This document shows, one piece after another, positions 32,678-41,411 of a stretch of DNA of 46,515 nt. The notes under the pieces are model-generated. The model saw nothing but the letters and a program-made list of their open reading frames with translations. It was not told the origin of the DNA and ran no database searches. The stretch lies in assembly GCF_900107795.1 (NCBI RefSeq), contig NZ_FNRL01000038.1:1-46515 (forward strand), in the 5' to 3' direction. The translations under genes and the position numbers were made by a program. How positions within the stretch are numbered: the stretch's first letter is position 1; each line of letters begins with the position of its first letter. Origin of the DNA: Chitinophaga terrae (ex Kim and Jung 2007) (GTDB taxonomy: Bacteria; Bacteroidota; Bacteroidia; Chitinophagales; Chitinophagaceae).

Positions 32678-34828
32678 ATGCTTTCCACGAAAAGAAAACT
32701 AACACTCCTACCCCTCCTGTTCAGCGCGCTGGTAAATGCCCAGAGCATAAGGATACAGGGAGCTGCCGGAGAATTGATCGCCGGGCCTGGAACCAGCGCC
32801 CAACGCGATGCCTGGCTCGATACAGTGAAACAATGGAGACAGGACCAACTTAACAAATTACAATTCAACGATGCGCTGTATAAAGATCCGGCGCTGAACT
32901 GGACCCGCCAAACCTATATGTATGCGCAGATGATGGCCCACGACAGGTACCTTTATGACCCTGTTGCCAGGCAATATACCGTAGACAGGTTCCTGGATGA
33001 TGTAACCGCCCGCTACGGCGGACTGGATGCTGTATTGGTCTGGCCTACCTATCCCAATATCGGCATCGACAACCGCAACCAGTTCGATATGTTCGCCGAC
33101 ATGCCCGGAGGCAAAGCAGGATTAAAGAAAATGATAAAAGACTTCCATAAGCGGGGCGTCAAAGTATTTTTTCCCATCATGATATGGGATCATGGCACCC
33201 GCGCCATCAGCGAATCGATGGCAATGGCCCTGGTAAAGGAAGCGAAGGAGTTAGGGGCAGATGGATTGAATGGAGATACCATGAACGGGGTAACCATCGA
33301 CTTTGCAGATGCCATGAAGCAATTGCATCACCCGCTGGCATTGCAACCCGAGATCAGCATAAAGGATCTGAAGATGCTGGAATATAACACTATGAGTTGG
33401 GGATATTTCTGGCGGGTCTGGGATGGAGCCCAAAATGGTTATATACTGGGTATAAGTCTTTATAAATGGCTGCAGCCCAAACACCAGGTGCATATTACCA
33501 GCCGCTGGGCGATCAATAAAACAGAAGACCTGCAATATGCTTTCTTCAATGGGATCGGGTACAACGCCTGGGAAAATATCTGGGGTATCTGGAACCAGGT
33601 GCCTGAAAGATATGCCATGGCTATACGAAAAATACGCAGCATCTACAGGCAGTTCCCGGAGGCCTGGAGCAGTATGGACTGGGAACCGTTTTACCCCGTA
33701 GCTACAGCAGGCGTTTTTGCTTCCAGGTTCCCCGACGCTGGCGGCACTGTTATTACGCTGGTGAACCGGGACTCGGTGGATAAAAGCAGCGTGGAAATAA
33801 ATGTCCCCCTTTCAAAAAATGATCAATACTTCGATGCCTGGAACGGAACCGTATTGAAAGGCGAAATATCCGGCAACCAGGTTACGTTGCGGGTACCTGT
33901 AGAAGGCAACGGCTTTGGGGCCATCCGCATACAGCATCAACCCCTTAAAAGTATGGGCAAATTCCTGGGAACAATGAAATCTCTTTCAGCAACACCCTTG
34001 AATCAATTAGCCGCTACCAGGCCTTTTATGCCGCAAAAGATCCGGGAGATCCCGCGTACACAACCCGCACAGGAAGCGCCTGAAGGCATGGTGCTGATAC
34101 CAGGCGCCGATTCCTACCTGTTTAAAAGCAACGGCGTAATGATAGAAGGCAACCCGTTGCCCGATGGCGTTGGCGTTCAGTACCCCTGGGAACAGCACCC
34201 GTCGAGAGATCATCAGCACGAGCTGTCTATCCCTGCTTTTTATATGGACAAATATCCGGTTACCAACCAGCAGTTCTATACTTTTCTACAACAATCGCAT
34301 TACCGGCCTGCAGATACTACCAACTTCCTGAAGGACTGGCAGAACGGCAAATACCTACCGGGAGAAGAAAACCTGCCGGTCACCTGGGTATCTATTGAAG
34401 ATGCCAGGGCATACGCAACATGGGCTGGCAAGCGCCTGCCGCACGAATGGGAATGGCAGTATGCCGCGCAGGGCAATGACGGCCGCATTTACCCCTGGGG
34501 CTCGCAGAAAGTGCCGGCTAACATGCCGCCGCCGGATACCAGCCGGGCAATGCGCAGGCCTACTAACGTCAACGCCTATCCCGGCGGCCGCAGCCCCTTC
34601 GGCGTCGAAGACCTCTGCGGCAATATCTGGCAATGGACAGACGAATACCTGGACGAACATACCCGCTCCGCCGTACTGAAAGGCGGCAGCTATTTCCATC
34701 CGCAGACCTCCCACTGGTATTTCCCGCATGCCGAGGAGGTAAATAAACATGGCAAATACCTGCTCCTTTCACCCGGCATGGACAGGGCCCGGACGCTGGG
34801 ATTCAGGTGCGTAAAAGACAAAATATAA
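32678..34828 (+). CDS. Secreted glycosidase-like protein fused to a SUMF1/FGE-type domain
   Basis: A signal peptide (about 1-21) is followed by a barrel-like region (about 70-340) with YGGLDAVLVWPTYPN, KRGVKVFFPIMIWDHGT and LGADGLNGDTMNG, resembling glycoside hydrolase strands with acidic residues at their ends. A beta-sandwich segment comes next (about 345-420). The C-terminal 470-713 is a formylglycine-generating-enzyme-type fold (GMVLIPG, FYMDKYPVTNQQF, RLPHEWEWQYAA, GNIWQWTDE, GFRC). The two FGE catalytic cysteines, expected just after GGSY, are missing (FHPQTSHW), so sulfatase activation is unlikely. I cannot name the glycosidase family. Confidence 0.72.
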   Translation: MLSTKRKLTLLPLLFSALVNAQSIRIQGAAGELIAGPGTSAQRDAWLDTVKQWRQDQLNKLQFNDALYKDPALNWTRQTYMYAQMMAHDRYLYDPVARQYTVDRFLDDVTARYGGLDAVLVWPTYPNIGIDNRNQFDMFADMPGGKAGLKKMIKDFHKRGVKVFFPIMIWDHGTRAISESMAMALVKEAKELGADGLNGDTMNGVTIDFADAMKQLHHPLALQPEISIKDLKMLEYNTMSWGYFWRVWDGAQNGYILGISLYKWLQPKHQVHITSRWAINKTEDLQYAFFNGIGYNAWENIWGIWNQVPERYAMAIRKIRSIYRQFPEAWSSMDWEPFYPVATAGVFASRFPDAGGTVITLVNRDSVDKSSVEINVPLSKNDQYFDAWNGTVLKGEISGNQVTLRVPVEGNGFGAIRIQHQPLKSMGKFLGTMKSLSATPLNQLAATRPFMPQKIREIPRTQPAQEAPEGMVLIPGADSYLFKSNGVMIEGNPLPDGVGVQYPWEQHPSRDHQHELSIPAFYMDKYPVTNQQFYTFLQQSHYRPADTTNFLKDWQNGKYLPGEENLPVTWVSIEDARAYATWAGKRLPHEWEWQYAAQGNDGRIYPWGSQKVPANMPPPDTSRAMRRPTNVNAYPGGRSPFGVEDLCGNIWQWTDEYLDEHTRSAVLKGGSYFHPQTSHWYFPHAEEVNKHGKYLLLSPGMDRARTLGFRCVKDKI

Positions 34829-34879
34829 GCTGAAACTTCGTTAACTTTAGCTGGCAGACCGTATTCAAACTGAGGCATT

Positions 34880-35671
34880 ATGAAATATTTCTCCATTCCA
34901 CCGGCCGAAAGGCATCAGCAGATTGTCAGATCCTACTGGGTGCTGGAAAGCGATGCGCCATATACGCATTACTCCATGGCGGAAATATGCCCAGAATTGC
35001 TGTTCCACTACGAAGGCCGCTTCAGCGAACTGTTTGCCAACGGTTCCACCGCTCATAGCTTTACCGCTGGCATACACGGTCCCGGTACCTCCATCAGGAA
35101 ATTTCATATCAACAGTGCATTCGCGATGTTTGGCGTGTACTTCTACCCGCAGGCCATTCCCCTGCTGTTTAAAATACCGGCTACCGACTGCGCCAACCAG
35201 ATGCCCGACCTGTCGGACCTGCTGAAGCATGTCGGGAACGCATTGGAAGAACAGGTAGGACTGGCCGCATCTACAGCCGAAAGGATCGCAATCATTGAGC
35301 GGTTCCTGGATGAATGTTTACGCAGCAATTATCAGCATTCCAATATCTTCCATGCCATTGCCCAACTGGTTCATCACCCAACATCGATGAGCATAAAAGA
35401 ACTATCTGAAAACTACTATTTGTCGGAACGACAGTTCGAGCGACAATTCAAACACTATACGGGTCTTACCCCTAAACTATTTTCCAGGATCTCCCGTTTC
35501 CACAGGGCAATGAAACAATATGGCAACCCCGGTCAATCGCTTACCTCCATAGCATTGGAATCGGGGTATTACGATCAGTCGCATTTCATCCACGACTTTA
35601 AGGAGTTTTCGGGGCTGCATCCTAAAACCTATTTCTCCGGCCGTTCAGAAGCTACCGCCTGGATGGAATAA
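34880..35671 (+). CDS. AraC-family transcriptional regulator
   Basis: The 263-residue protein has an N-terminal ligand-binding region of the short type common in Bacteroidota (starts YFSIPPAERHQQIVRSYW; GVYFYPQAIP) and a C-terminal AraC HTH pair: SIKELSENYYLSERQFERQF and SLTSIALESGYYDQSHFIHD with KEFSGLHPKTY. It is 51 bp after the fusion-protein gene. The VOC protein gene downstream is a possible target. The ligand is unknown. Confidence 0.9.
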   Translation: MKYFSIPPAERHQQIVRSYWVLESDAPYTHYSMAEICPELLFHYEGRFSELFANGSTAHSFTAGIHGPGTSIRKFHINSAFAMFGVYFYPQAIPLLFKIPATDCANQMPDLSDLLKHVGNALEEQVGLAASTAERIAIIERFLDECLRSNYQHSNIFHAIAQLVHHPTSMSIKELSENYYLSERQFERQFKHYTGLTPKLFSRISRFHRAMKQYGNPGQSLTSIALESGYYDQSHFIHDFKEFSGLHPKTYFSGRSEATAWME

Positions 35672-35744
35672 TAATGTCGGTTTTTTCCAATTTCAGGCCC
35701 TGATCCTGCGATAGTTTTACATCATTATTCACCCAGTTAAACTC

Positions 35745-36119
35745 ATGATTATGAAAATACCAGAAGGACATCAAACAGTTATGCCATACCTGATCCTGAA
35801 GGATGGAAAAGGATTCCTATCATTTGTCAGGGAAGTATTCAATGGCCGGATCACCCATGAGGACTACCACGAAGACGGGCTGCTCAGGCATGCCGAGATC
35901 CAGGTTGGCGGCAATACGCTGATGGTAGCAACCGCCCGCCCCGAATGGCCTGCCCAGCCTGCAGGCATGTTCATTTACGTTGAAAATGCAGACGAAACAT
36001 ATAAAAAAGCCCTGGAACATGGCGCTACCAGCGTAATGGAGCCTGCAGACCAGCACTACGGAAGAAGCAGCGGGGTAGTCGACGCCAACGACAACACCTG
36101 GTGGATCACATCATTATAA
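35745..36119 (+). CDS. VOC-family (glyoxalase/PhnB-like) protein
   Basis: The 124-residue protein has the paired beta-alpha-beta pattern of vicinal-oxygen-chelate proteins: MPYLILKDGKGFLSFVREVF, HAEIQVGGNTLMVA, GMFIYVENADETYKKALEHGA and GRSSGVVDANDNTWWI. No function can be assigned. The start may instead be the ATG at 35751. It lies 73 bp after the AraC gene, and inverted-repeat copy 3 lies just downstream. Confidence 0.87.
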   Translation: MIMKIPEGHQTVMPYLILKDGKGFLSFVREVFNGRITHEDYHEDGLLRHAEIQVGGNTLMVATARPEWPAQPAGMFIYVENADETYKKALEHGATSVMEPADQHYGRSSGVVDANDNTWWITSL

Positions 36120-36172
36120 TGGATATATTTGCATCCCTTATCAGCATGCAAAATCATCACCCAAGCTCAAAG

Positions 36173-36353
36173 GTTTCACGCAGAGGGGCATAAGGTGCAA
36201 AAGAGGCATAAGAAATTTTTTTAAGGAAAATAAGAAAGCAAAGGGAGCGAAGATTGTGTTATAATACCATCTTCGCTCCCTTTGTTTCTTAAAATTCGCT
36301 CCGATCAAAATATCTTATGCCTCTTTTGCACCTTATGCCCCTCTGCGTGAAAC
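36173..36353. repeat. Long inverted-repeat element, copy 3 (181 bp)
   Basis: The outer arms are a perfect 41-bp inverted repeat beginning GTTTCACGCAGAGGGGCATA. An inner 16-bp inverted pair CAAAGGGAGCGAAGAT/ATCTTCGCTCCCTTTG surrounds the centre. The right 49 bp are also the last 16 codons and stop of the fatty-acid hydroxylase gene. A further end motif (CCTTTGCGTGAAC) directly adjoins outside. Confidence 0.92.
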
Positions 36354-37117
36354 CTTTGCGTGAACCTTCGGGCTTGGATTTTGTCGTACTCCTTCACGTA
36401 GTCGGGATGTTCGGTGCCCATGAGGCGGTCCCATACCCGGAAATAGAGGCCGTAGTTTCCTTTAAATTTGCTGTGATGCAGGTTGTGATGAACGGAGGTA
36501 TTCAGTACTTCAAACCAGACGCTGTTCCTGAAACCGCGGGGCATGATCTCGTATCCCAGGTGACCGTAGACGTTAATTATAAATGATAGTACGGTGAACA
36601 ACAGTATTGCCAGCGGATGTATAGGCATGATGGCGATAAGCACGAATAACACGCCTCCTTCTGCAATGGCTTCCAGCAGATGGAAACTGTAGGAGGTCCA
36701 GGGCGAAGGATTGGTACTCCGGTGATGTACTAGGTGAGTTAGGTTGAATAAGGTCTTGTGATGCAGGATGCGGTGCATCCAGTAAAAATAAGTATCGTGT
36801 ATCACCAGCGATAAAGCAACGCTAACGAAGAAATACCATATAGGATAGTCGTTCAGGTTAGCATACACCTGTGTATAGTTCCTTACGGGCGTAAACAGTA
36901 TTAACGCGGTGATTAAAGTAAAAACAAGGGTGCTTTGCATGGAGTGCCAGATCTCGCGGATGAAGTCCTTTTTTGAGGCGAGTCGTTGCTGGATCTTGCG
37001 GGAGTTCAGCTTGTCCGGGTATGCCAGGTAAAAAACCAGGAATGGAATTCCTGCCAATATAAAATAACGTATAGCCGATGCACCGAAGATCTTTACAATT
37101 TCGTTAGTTACGTCCAT
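36305..37117 (-). CDS. Sterol desaturase / fatty-acid hydroxylase family protein
   Basis: The 270-residue membrane protein has the three histidine clusters of the diiron family: HDTYFYWMHRILHH, HLVHHRS and SVHHNLHH, with about four membrane spans. Members hydroxylate or desaturate lipids. The last 16 residues (RFHAEGHKVQKRHKIF) are encoded by the inverted-repeat element, so the original C terminus was probably replaced or extended. A -7 element TATTTTTG lies at 37143-37150. Confidence 0.9.
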   Translation of the reverse strand: MDVTNEIVKIFGASAIRYFILAGIPFLVFYLAYPDKLNSRKIQQRLASKKDFIREIWHSMQSTLVFTLITALILFTPVRNYTQVYANLNDYPIWYFFVSVALSLVIHDTYFYWMHRILHHKTLFNLTHLVHHRSTNPSPWTSYSFHLLEAIAEGGVLFVLIAIMPIHPLAILLFTVLSFIINVYGHLGYEIMPRGFRNSVWFEVLNTSVHHNLHHSKFKGNYGLYFRVWDRLMGTEHPDYVKEYDKIQARRFTQRFHAEGHKVQKRHKIF

Positions 37118-37142
37118 TTTTACGGTTAGTTGGTTTGTACCT

Positions 37143-37150
37143 CAAAAATA
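37143..37150 (-). promoter_or_regulatory. -7 element TATTTTTG for the hydroxylase gene
   Basis: An exact TAnnTTTG match 25 nt before the ATG at 37117; the expected leader is about 19 nt. Confidence 0.5.
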
Positions 37151-37212
37151 GATATGGTACGGCCTAACTCCGGTTAACAATGGATAAGAAAGGAAATTAA
37201 CAAAAGTTAATT

Positions 37213-37803
37213 TCATCCCTGGTTGCGGCCTTTGTTATGTATCCTTTTCCTGATACGGCTCAGGGAAACGGGGGTGATGCCCAGCATGGAAGCGATGTAT
37301 TTGTCGGGAACCCGGTTAACGATATCCCACCTGTTTTCAAGGAGGCGTTGATATCTTTCTTCGTGCGATAAGAGCACGAATCCTTCCAGTCCTTCCAGGG
37401 CGTCTGATAACATTTTCAGGAGGAAATAATTGCGCAGGTGTTCCAGTTCCGGCTGCCGGCGAAGCACATCGTCCAATTCGTCATAATCGATCTCGATCAG
37501 CGAACAGGCTTCCAGGGCGCGATAGGTGAACCTGGCGGGAATGGAATGGATGATGGTATCATGAGAAGCTACGAAATGGCCTTCCCAACGCAGGAACAGG
37601 GTAGCTTCATCGCCATTTTGCTTCAGGGTATAAGCCCTGATAATACCTTTCTCTATAAATGCCAGGCGCCTCGATTTATCGCCTTCCCGTATGTATGCTT
37701 CCCCTTCTTCCAGTTTAACCTGCCTGGTTAAAGCAAATAAGGAGGTCATATTACCTGGTAATACCCCGCTCAGTTCTTCCAGTAATGTTTGCAATACGGT
37801 CAT
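37213..37803 (-). CDS. Crp/Fnr-family transcriptional regulator
   Basis: The 196-residue protein has an N-terminal cyclic-nucleotide-binding-type barrel (EGEAYIREGDKSRRLAFIEKG, TLFLRWEGHFVA) and a long dimer helix. The C-terminal region (NRVPDKYIASMLGITPVSLSRIRK) keeps the recognition helix in a shortened HTH domain. Such Crp-like proteins are numerous in Bacteroidota and their ligands are mostly unknown. The neighbouring hydroxylase gene is a possible target. Confidence 0.9.
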   Translation of the reverse strand: MTVLQTLLEELSGVLPGNMTSLFALTRQVKLEEGEAYIREGDKSRRLAFIEKGIIRAYTLKQNGDEATLFLRWEGHFVASHDTIIHSIPARFTYRALEACSLIEIDYDELDDVLRRQPELEHLRNYFLLKMLSDALEGLEGFVLLSHEERYQRLLENRWDIVNRVPDKYIASMLGITPVSLSRIRKRIHNKGRNQG

Positions 37804-37937
37804 GCTCTTGGCTTACAATTTTCGCGAAAATACATATTCCGGTTGTTGCATGGTTATTATAGAAGATATTTTTACGAAAGAAGAAAATATCGTTCCGAAG
37901 ACGCGGCGCTTTTTTTGGCATACCGGCTATATAAGCG

Positions 37938-37972
37938 GGAACGGGACATCTTGTAAAAAGACATCCCGTTCC
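37938..37972. repeat. Inverted repeat downstream of the HmuY-like gene C
   Basis: GGAACGGGA and TCCCGTTCC (9-bp arms) surround a 17-nt loop; GACATC is also directly repeated inside. There is no clear T-run on either side, so a terminator role is only possible. Confidence 0.4.
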
Positions 37973-38013
37973 GTTATTATGGAAGTATTACAGCAGCGGT
38001 TATGAATCAGCTA

Positions 38014-38718
38014 TTACAGGATCTTGTAATAGAAATGATAGTATGGAAATGCGCCGCCTGTCACCTGGTTCTGGTAGATGGAGATGATCTCGAAAGCTAC
38101 CAGGAAAGTACCTGATTTATAGAGCAGCGTACGGCCACTTACAGGAGTAACAGTATGACCTGCGCTCCAGTTATAGGTATACCAGCCTTTCCCGTTAGCC
38201 AGGGCCGCTACGGCAGGCGGAACACCGGTGCCTGTTACGCTGTTCATTCCAATAGTATTGGCAACAGGTACTGATGCCGTGCTCCAGTCGGCAGCGGTTA
38301 CGCTGGAAAATGCTTTGTCGATATACCGGAGTTCATCGGTTCCGCCGGCGGTGATATCGCCGGTTGCAATGCCGGAAAACCGGATATTATAGCTGGCCGG
38401 GTTTCCTGCATCGTTATCTGAGAAACGCCACCAGAAAGTACCGGTATTTGGCTGACCGGTGTCGGAAACATAGGCCTGCCTGAAGTTTTCAACACGGTAA
38501 ACACTGCCATTACGGTATACTTTACCCTGGCCGTTATTGTTGGTGATAGTAACGCTGCCGCCATCAGGCACCGTTACCGCAGTTTTAGAACCGCCTTCCA
38601 ATTTTTGCAGGGAAGGCGCTACACTGTCGTTATCTTTTGAGCAGGATGCAAGGAACAGCACCCCGGCTCCCGCCAGCACCCATGTTAACCTGGCGAGGTT
38701 TGTGGTTAATTTGGACAT
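38014..38718 (-). CDS. HmuY-like surface lipoprotein (paralogue C)
   Basis: A lipoprotein signal ending LFLASCSKDN (Cys26) precedes a 234-residue beta-rich protein. The region WWRFSDNDAGNPASYNIRFSG and the ending GTFLVAFEIISIYQNQVTGG...YYKIL resemble the HmuY haem-binding fold, though less clearly than the two paralogues at 40599 and 41412. It is the last gene of the five-gene minus-strand lipoprotein unit and is probably exposed on the outer membrane. Haem binding is inferred from context. Confidence 0.65.
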   Translation of the reverse strand: MSKLTTNLARLTWVLAGAGVLFLASCSKDNDSVAPSLQKLEGGSKTAVTVPDGGSVTITNNNGQGKVYRNGSVYRVENFRQAYVSDTGQPNTGTFWWRFSDNDAGNPASYNIRFSGIATGDITAGGTDELRYIDKAFSSVTAADWSTASVPVANTIGMNSVTGTGVPPAVAALANGKGWYTYNWSAGHTVTPVSGRTLLYKSGTFLVAFEIISIYQNQVTGGAFPYYHFYYKIL

Positions 38719-38781
38719 AATACTAATAGGGTTTAGTTGATGAGTTAAAAATGGATTTACTGCTGTAATGAGTTTATTCGT

Positions 38782-39819
38782 TTAGTCTTTGATGGTGATC
38801 TTTACCGAGCCGTTCACATCTGCATAATTTTTCTTCGGGTTCATCCAGTTCCAGTAGTTAAAGTAATCGCTGGTCCGAAGCTGTATCCACATATTCGGGT
38901 TATCATCTCCCCATCCTCCTACTTCATAGGTTCCGGTAGGAAAATCGGCAGGCACTTTATAAGTAGCCGTGGTTTCAGTGAAACTTACCAGTTTAAACAC
39001 CCCCAGCTCTTTCTCCGAAAAAGATGAAGTATAGGAGAAGACCCGGGCATCCTGCATGTCGGTAAAGCTGGCGCCTGTAAAAGTGATGTTTTCGTTACGT
39101 TTAACGGTGATGTCAGCTGTCAGGCTATTGGCCCTCGGGTACCTGTCGGACGGGTAAAGGATGGCAAATATATTCCCGTTGCTGGTTGCCGAAACCTGGT
39201 TGCTGGTGAACTTGAGCTTATATGCGCCTTCTTTGAAGGCAATGTCCGCAGGTATGGTGATATCAATGTAATGTATCTTTTCCCTCACTGTAAAAGCAAC
39301 ATTAAGTTCCGCTTCCTTCCCGTCGTTATCTACCAGGAAGGCTTTGGTTTTCGCCGCATCTTCTACCAGGTATTTTACATCCCTGTTGGTATTGATAGAA
39401 ACGGTCTGGCCTTTTAAAGCGTAGTAGGAAACAGTTTCATTGAATTGGATGCCGGGCTGGTTCAGCACCACTTTCAGGAAGTAATCCTTGCTTTGCCCAT
39501 CCTGCGCTTTCACCGTGTATTTGGTGCCGGTAGCCAGCGGCACTTCCGTTCCTGACGCCGGCGTTATTGTAGCATTGGCTGATACTTTGATAACGGGGGC
39601 TACTTTCGCCGGGATAGCCGAATACGAAGGCCAGTAAAGCACGATGCTGTCGCCGTTCACTGCCCCGCTGAGAGCGCCCAGGTCTGCTGTTGTTACTGTG
39701 AAGCTCTCGATGTTATGATAGGGGGAATTAACGTATGCAGTTTCTTTTTTACAGGCTGTCATTAGTGCTGCGCCGGCAGCTAATGACCCAATATATAGTA
39801 ACCGGGATATGCGATTCAT
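38782..39819 (-). CDS. Surface lipoprotein with Ig-like (DUF5018-like) N-terminal domain
   Basis: The signal ends ALMTACKKE (Cys23). Residues about 37-120 form an Ig-like domain whose pattern PVIKVSANATITPASG and YTVKAQDGQSKDYFLKV is common in Bacteroidota surface proteins. A further beta-rich part follows, with a WGDDNPNMWIQ segment near the end. No enzyme motif is seen. It shares the N-terminal domain with its upstream neighbour at 39832, 12 bp away. A role as an accessory surface binder in iron or haem capture is inferred from the operon. Confidence 0.7.
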   Translation of the reverse strand: MNRISRLLYIGSLAAGAALMTACKKETAYVNSPYHNIESFTVTTADLGALSGAVNGDSIVLYWPSYSAIPAKVAPVIKVSANATITPASGTEVPLATGTKYTVKAQDGQSKDYFLKVVLNQPGIQFNETVSYYALKGQTVSINTNRDVKYLVEDAAKTKAFLVDNDGKEAELNVAFTVREKIHYIDITIPADIAFKEGAYKLKFTSNQVSATSNGNIFAILYPSDRYPRANSLTADITVKRNENITFTGASFTDMQDARVFSYTSSFSEKELGVFKLVSFTETTATYKVPADFPTGTYEVGGWGDDNPNMWIQLRTSDYFNYWNWMNPKKNYADVNGSVKITIKD

Positions 39820-39831
39820 GTTGGAGGATTA

Positions 39832-40578
39832 TTACTTGTTGAGTAAGGTGATGCGAATTGGATTTTGTGTTGTAGCCACTTTAGCGTAGGAATATACGCG
39901 CACCCTGTACAAGCCTGTAGCAGGCAGCGTGGCCAGGATCTCGGACGATTGCCCCGGTTTGTATTTAGTCACAACAAAGTTCAGGTAAGTAAGGTCTGTT
40001 GTATTAAATGTGCTCATGGGCAGCGGGCCATATTCCTTATTCGTTTCATCTACCAGTACGGCGCTGATCATTTCCTGGCTAGACGCGAAGCCGGTTCCAT
40101 TCACAGAGAAGGAGAAAGAATCGTAATCCTTCTTCATATCTATCACATATTCGTTGGGTTTGTCCGCTTCTTTACTTACCTCTTCCAGTGTTACAGCAGG
40201 CTGTTGTACCTGGATATCCAGTTTGTAGGATTTGATCTTACCGTCTTTCGATTTCACTTCATACCTGATGGTACGCCCGGTACGGAATACTTCCAGCAGG
40301 TTTTCTATCATGGTACCCGACGCCGGCGTTACAGTTGCCCCTTCACTTACTTTAATAGCCGGTTCCAGTGAAGTTAATTGCAGGTAGAAAGGGAGATAAA
40401 CAGTAACGATTGTGTCGGCCTGGTTAATAGCGCCATAGATCGGGTTGCCCTGTACATTCACAATTTTGTATTCCAATAGCTGGTTGCCAGTTGCAGGAAG
40501 ATAAGGGACTGTTTCAGTTTTAGTGCAGGCCGGCAATGTTGCCAACATCGCCAGTAGTGCGAAATAAAAATTCTTCAT
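39832..40578 (-). CDS. Surface lipoprotein with Ig-like (DUF5018-like) domain
   Basis: The 248-residue lipoprotein has a signal ending LATLPACTKTE (Cys19). The Ig-like domain contains PAIKVSEGATVTPASGTM and YEVKSKDGKIKSYKLDI, followed by a second beta-rich domain (FSFSVNGTGFASSQEMISAV) resembling an IPT/TIG-type sheet. It is paralogous in its N-terminal half to the downstream gene. The operon position between HmuY-like genes suggests a role at the cell surface with the TonB receptor. Confidence 0.7.
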   Translation of the reverse strand: MKNFYFALLAMLATLPACTKTETVPYLPATGNQLLEYKIVNVQGNPIYGAINQADTIVTVYLPFYLQLTSLEPAIKVSEGATVTPASGTMIENLLEVFRTGRTIRYEVKSKDGKIKSYKLDIQVQQPAVTLEEVSKEADKPNEYVIDMKKDYDSFSFSVNGTGFASSQEMISAVLVDETNKEYGPLPMSTFNTTDLTYLNFVVTKYKPGQSSEILATLPATGLYRVRVYSYAKVATTQNPIRITLLNK

Positions 40579-40598
40579 AATAGTAATGTGAAGCTGAC

Positions 40599-41387
40599 TT
40601 ATTTAATGTCCAGGTTTTTGGAACCATCCATCTGGATGGCGTAACGGAAAGTGACATATCCCGGCTTGTTATCCCTGCTGGGAGCTGCAGGATTGTCTTT
40701 ATATATATTTTCGATGATCACTTTTGCATAATGGCCTTTGGTTGTTTTCACCACTATTACCCTCGGCATCGCATATACGACATGCGCCTTCTTTGGATCA
40801 TCGGGAAAAAGGGAACCATAGAAATCGTAGTATCCCCAGCCATCGAAGTTGTTCTGGAAGTGATCCAGGCCTGCATCTCTTACTCCCATTTGGCCGTCTG
40901 TTACCGGTACTGTTTTCACAGCATCGAATGCGGTGTTCCATAGCTGGCGCGGGATGGGAAGCGTTTTCGGTTTAAAGTTGGTTGTATCGTAATACTGCGC
41001 GTCAAATTTCCTGTCTACTACCACGTATAACCTGGCTGTTCCAGGTCCCCCAAAGCCTGGCGAACCGGTAGCGGCGCCATTGTTGGGATATACGCTGCTG
41101 TTATAGATGCCATAGAAAACAATATCCCATTTGCTGGTTTGCTTTAAAGATGCCGGTATAACCTTGTTCTCTTCGAGGCTGTAATAAAGTTCTACTGCGT
41201 TGCCTGCGGAGGTGGCGTTTGTATCTGCTACGAGGTTAACTACACTGTAAACCCCTGTCTTTACAGTAACAGTATTGCCCCCGGGGTCAATAACTTCCTG
41301 CTTATCGTCGTTCTTCGAACATGCGGCCAGCGAGCCGGCCAGCAACAGCATGGCGGTAACTGTTCGCCATATTGAGTGCGAAATCAT
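40599..41387 (-). CDS. HmuY-like haem-binding lipoprotein (paralogue B)
   Basis: The lipobox GSLAACSKND places Cys23 at the mature N terminus. The body shows the HmuY pattern: YSVVNLVADTNA, YYSLEENKVIP, SKWDIVFYGIYNSSVYPNNG, GWGYYDFYG, then RVIVVKTTKGHYAKVIIENIYKD and YVTFRYAIQMDGSKNL at the C terminus. HmuY proteins take haem and pass it to a TonB receptor; the haem ligands cannot be assigned with certainty here. It is the second gene of the lipoprotein unit. Confidence 0.83.
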   Translation of the reverse strand: MISHSIWRTVTAMLLLAGSLAACSKNDDKQEVIDPGGNTVTVKTGVYSVVNLVADTNATSAGNAVELYYSLEENKVIPASLKQTSKWDIVFYGIYNSSVYPNNGAATGSPGFGGPGTARLYVVVDRKFDAQYYDTTNFKPKTLPIPRQLWNTAFDAVKTVPVTDGQMGVRDAGLDHFQNNFDGWGYYDFYGSLFPDDPKKAHVVYAMPRVIVVKTTKGHYAKVIIENIYKDNPAAPSRDNKPGYVTFRYAIQMDGSKNLDIK

Positions 41388-41411
41388 AATGATTGGAATT
41401 AGATAAAATAT

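Noticed and set aside
37691..38005. 104-codon plus-strand frame between the Crp gene and HmuY-like gene C
   Set aside because: It overlaps the Crp N terminus antisense and runs through an inverted repeat; composition is not protein-like.
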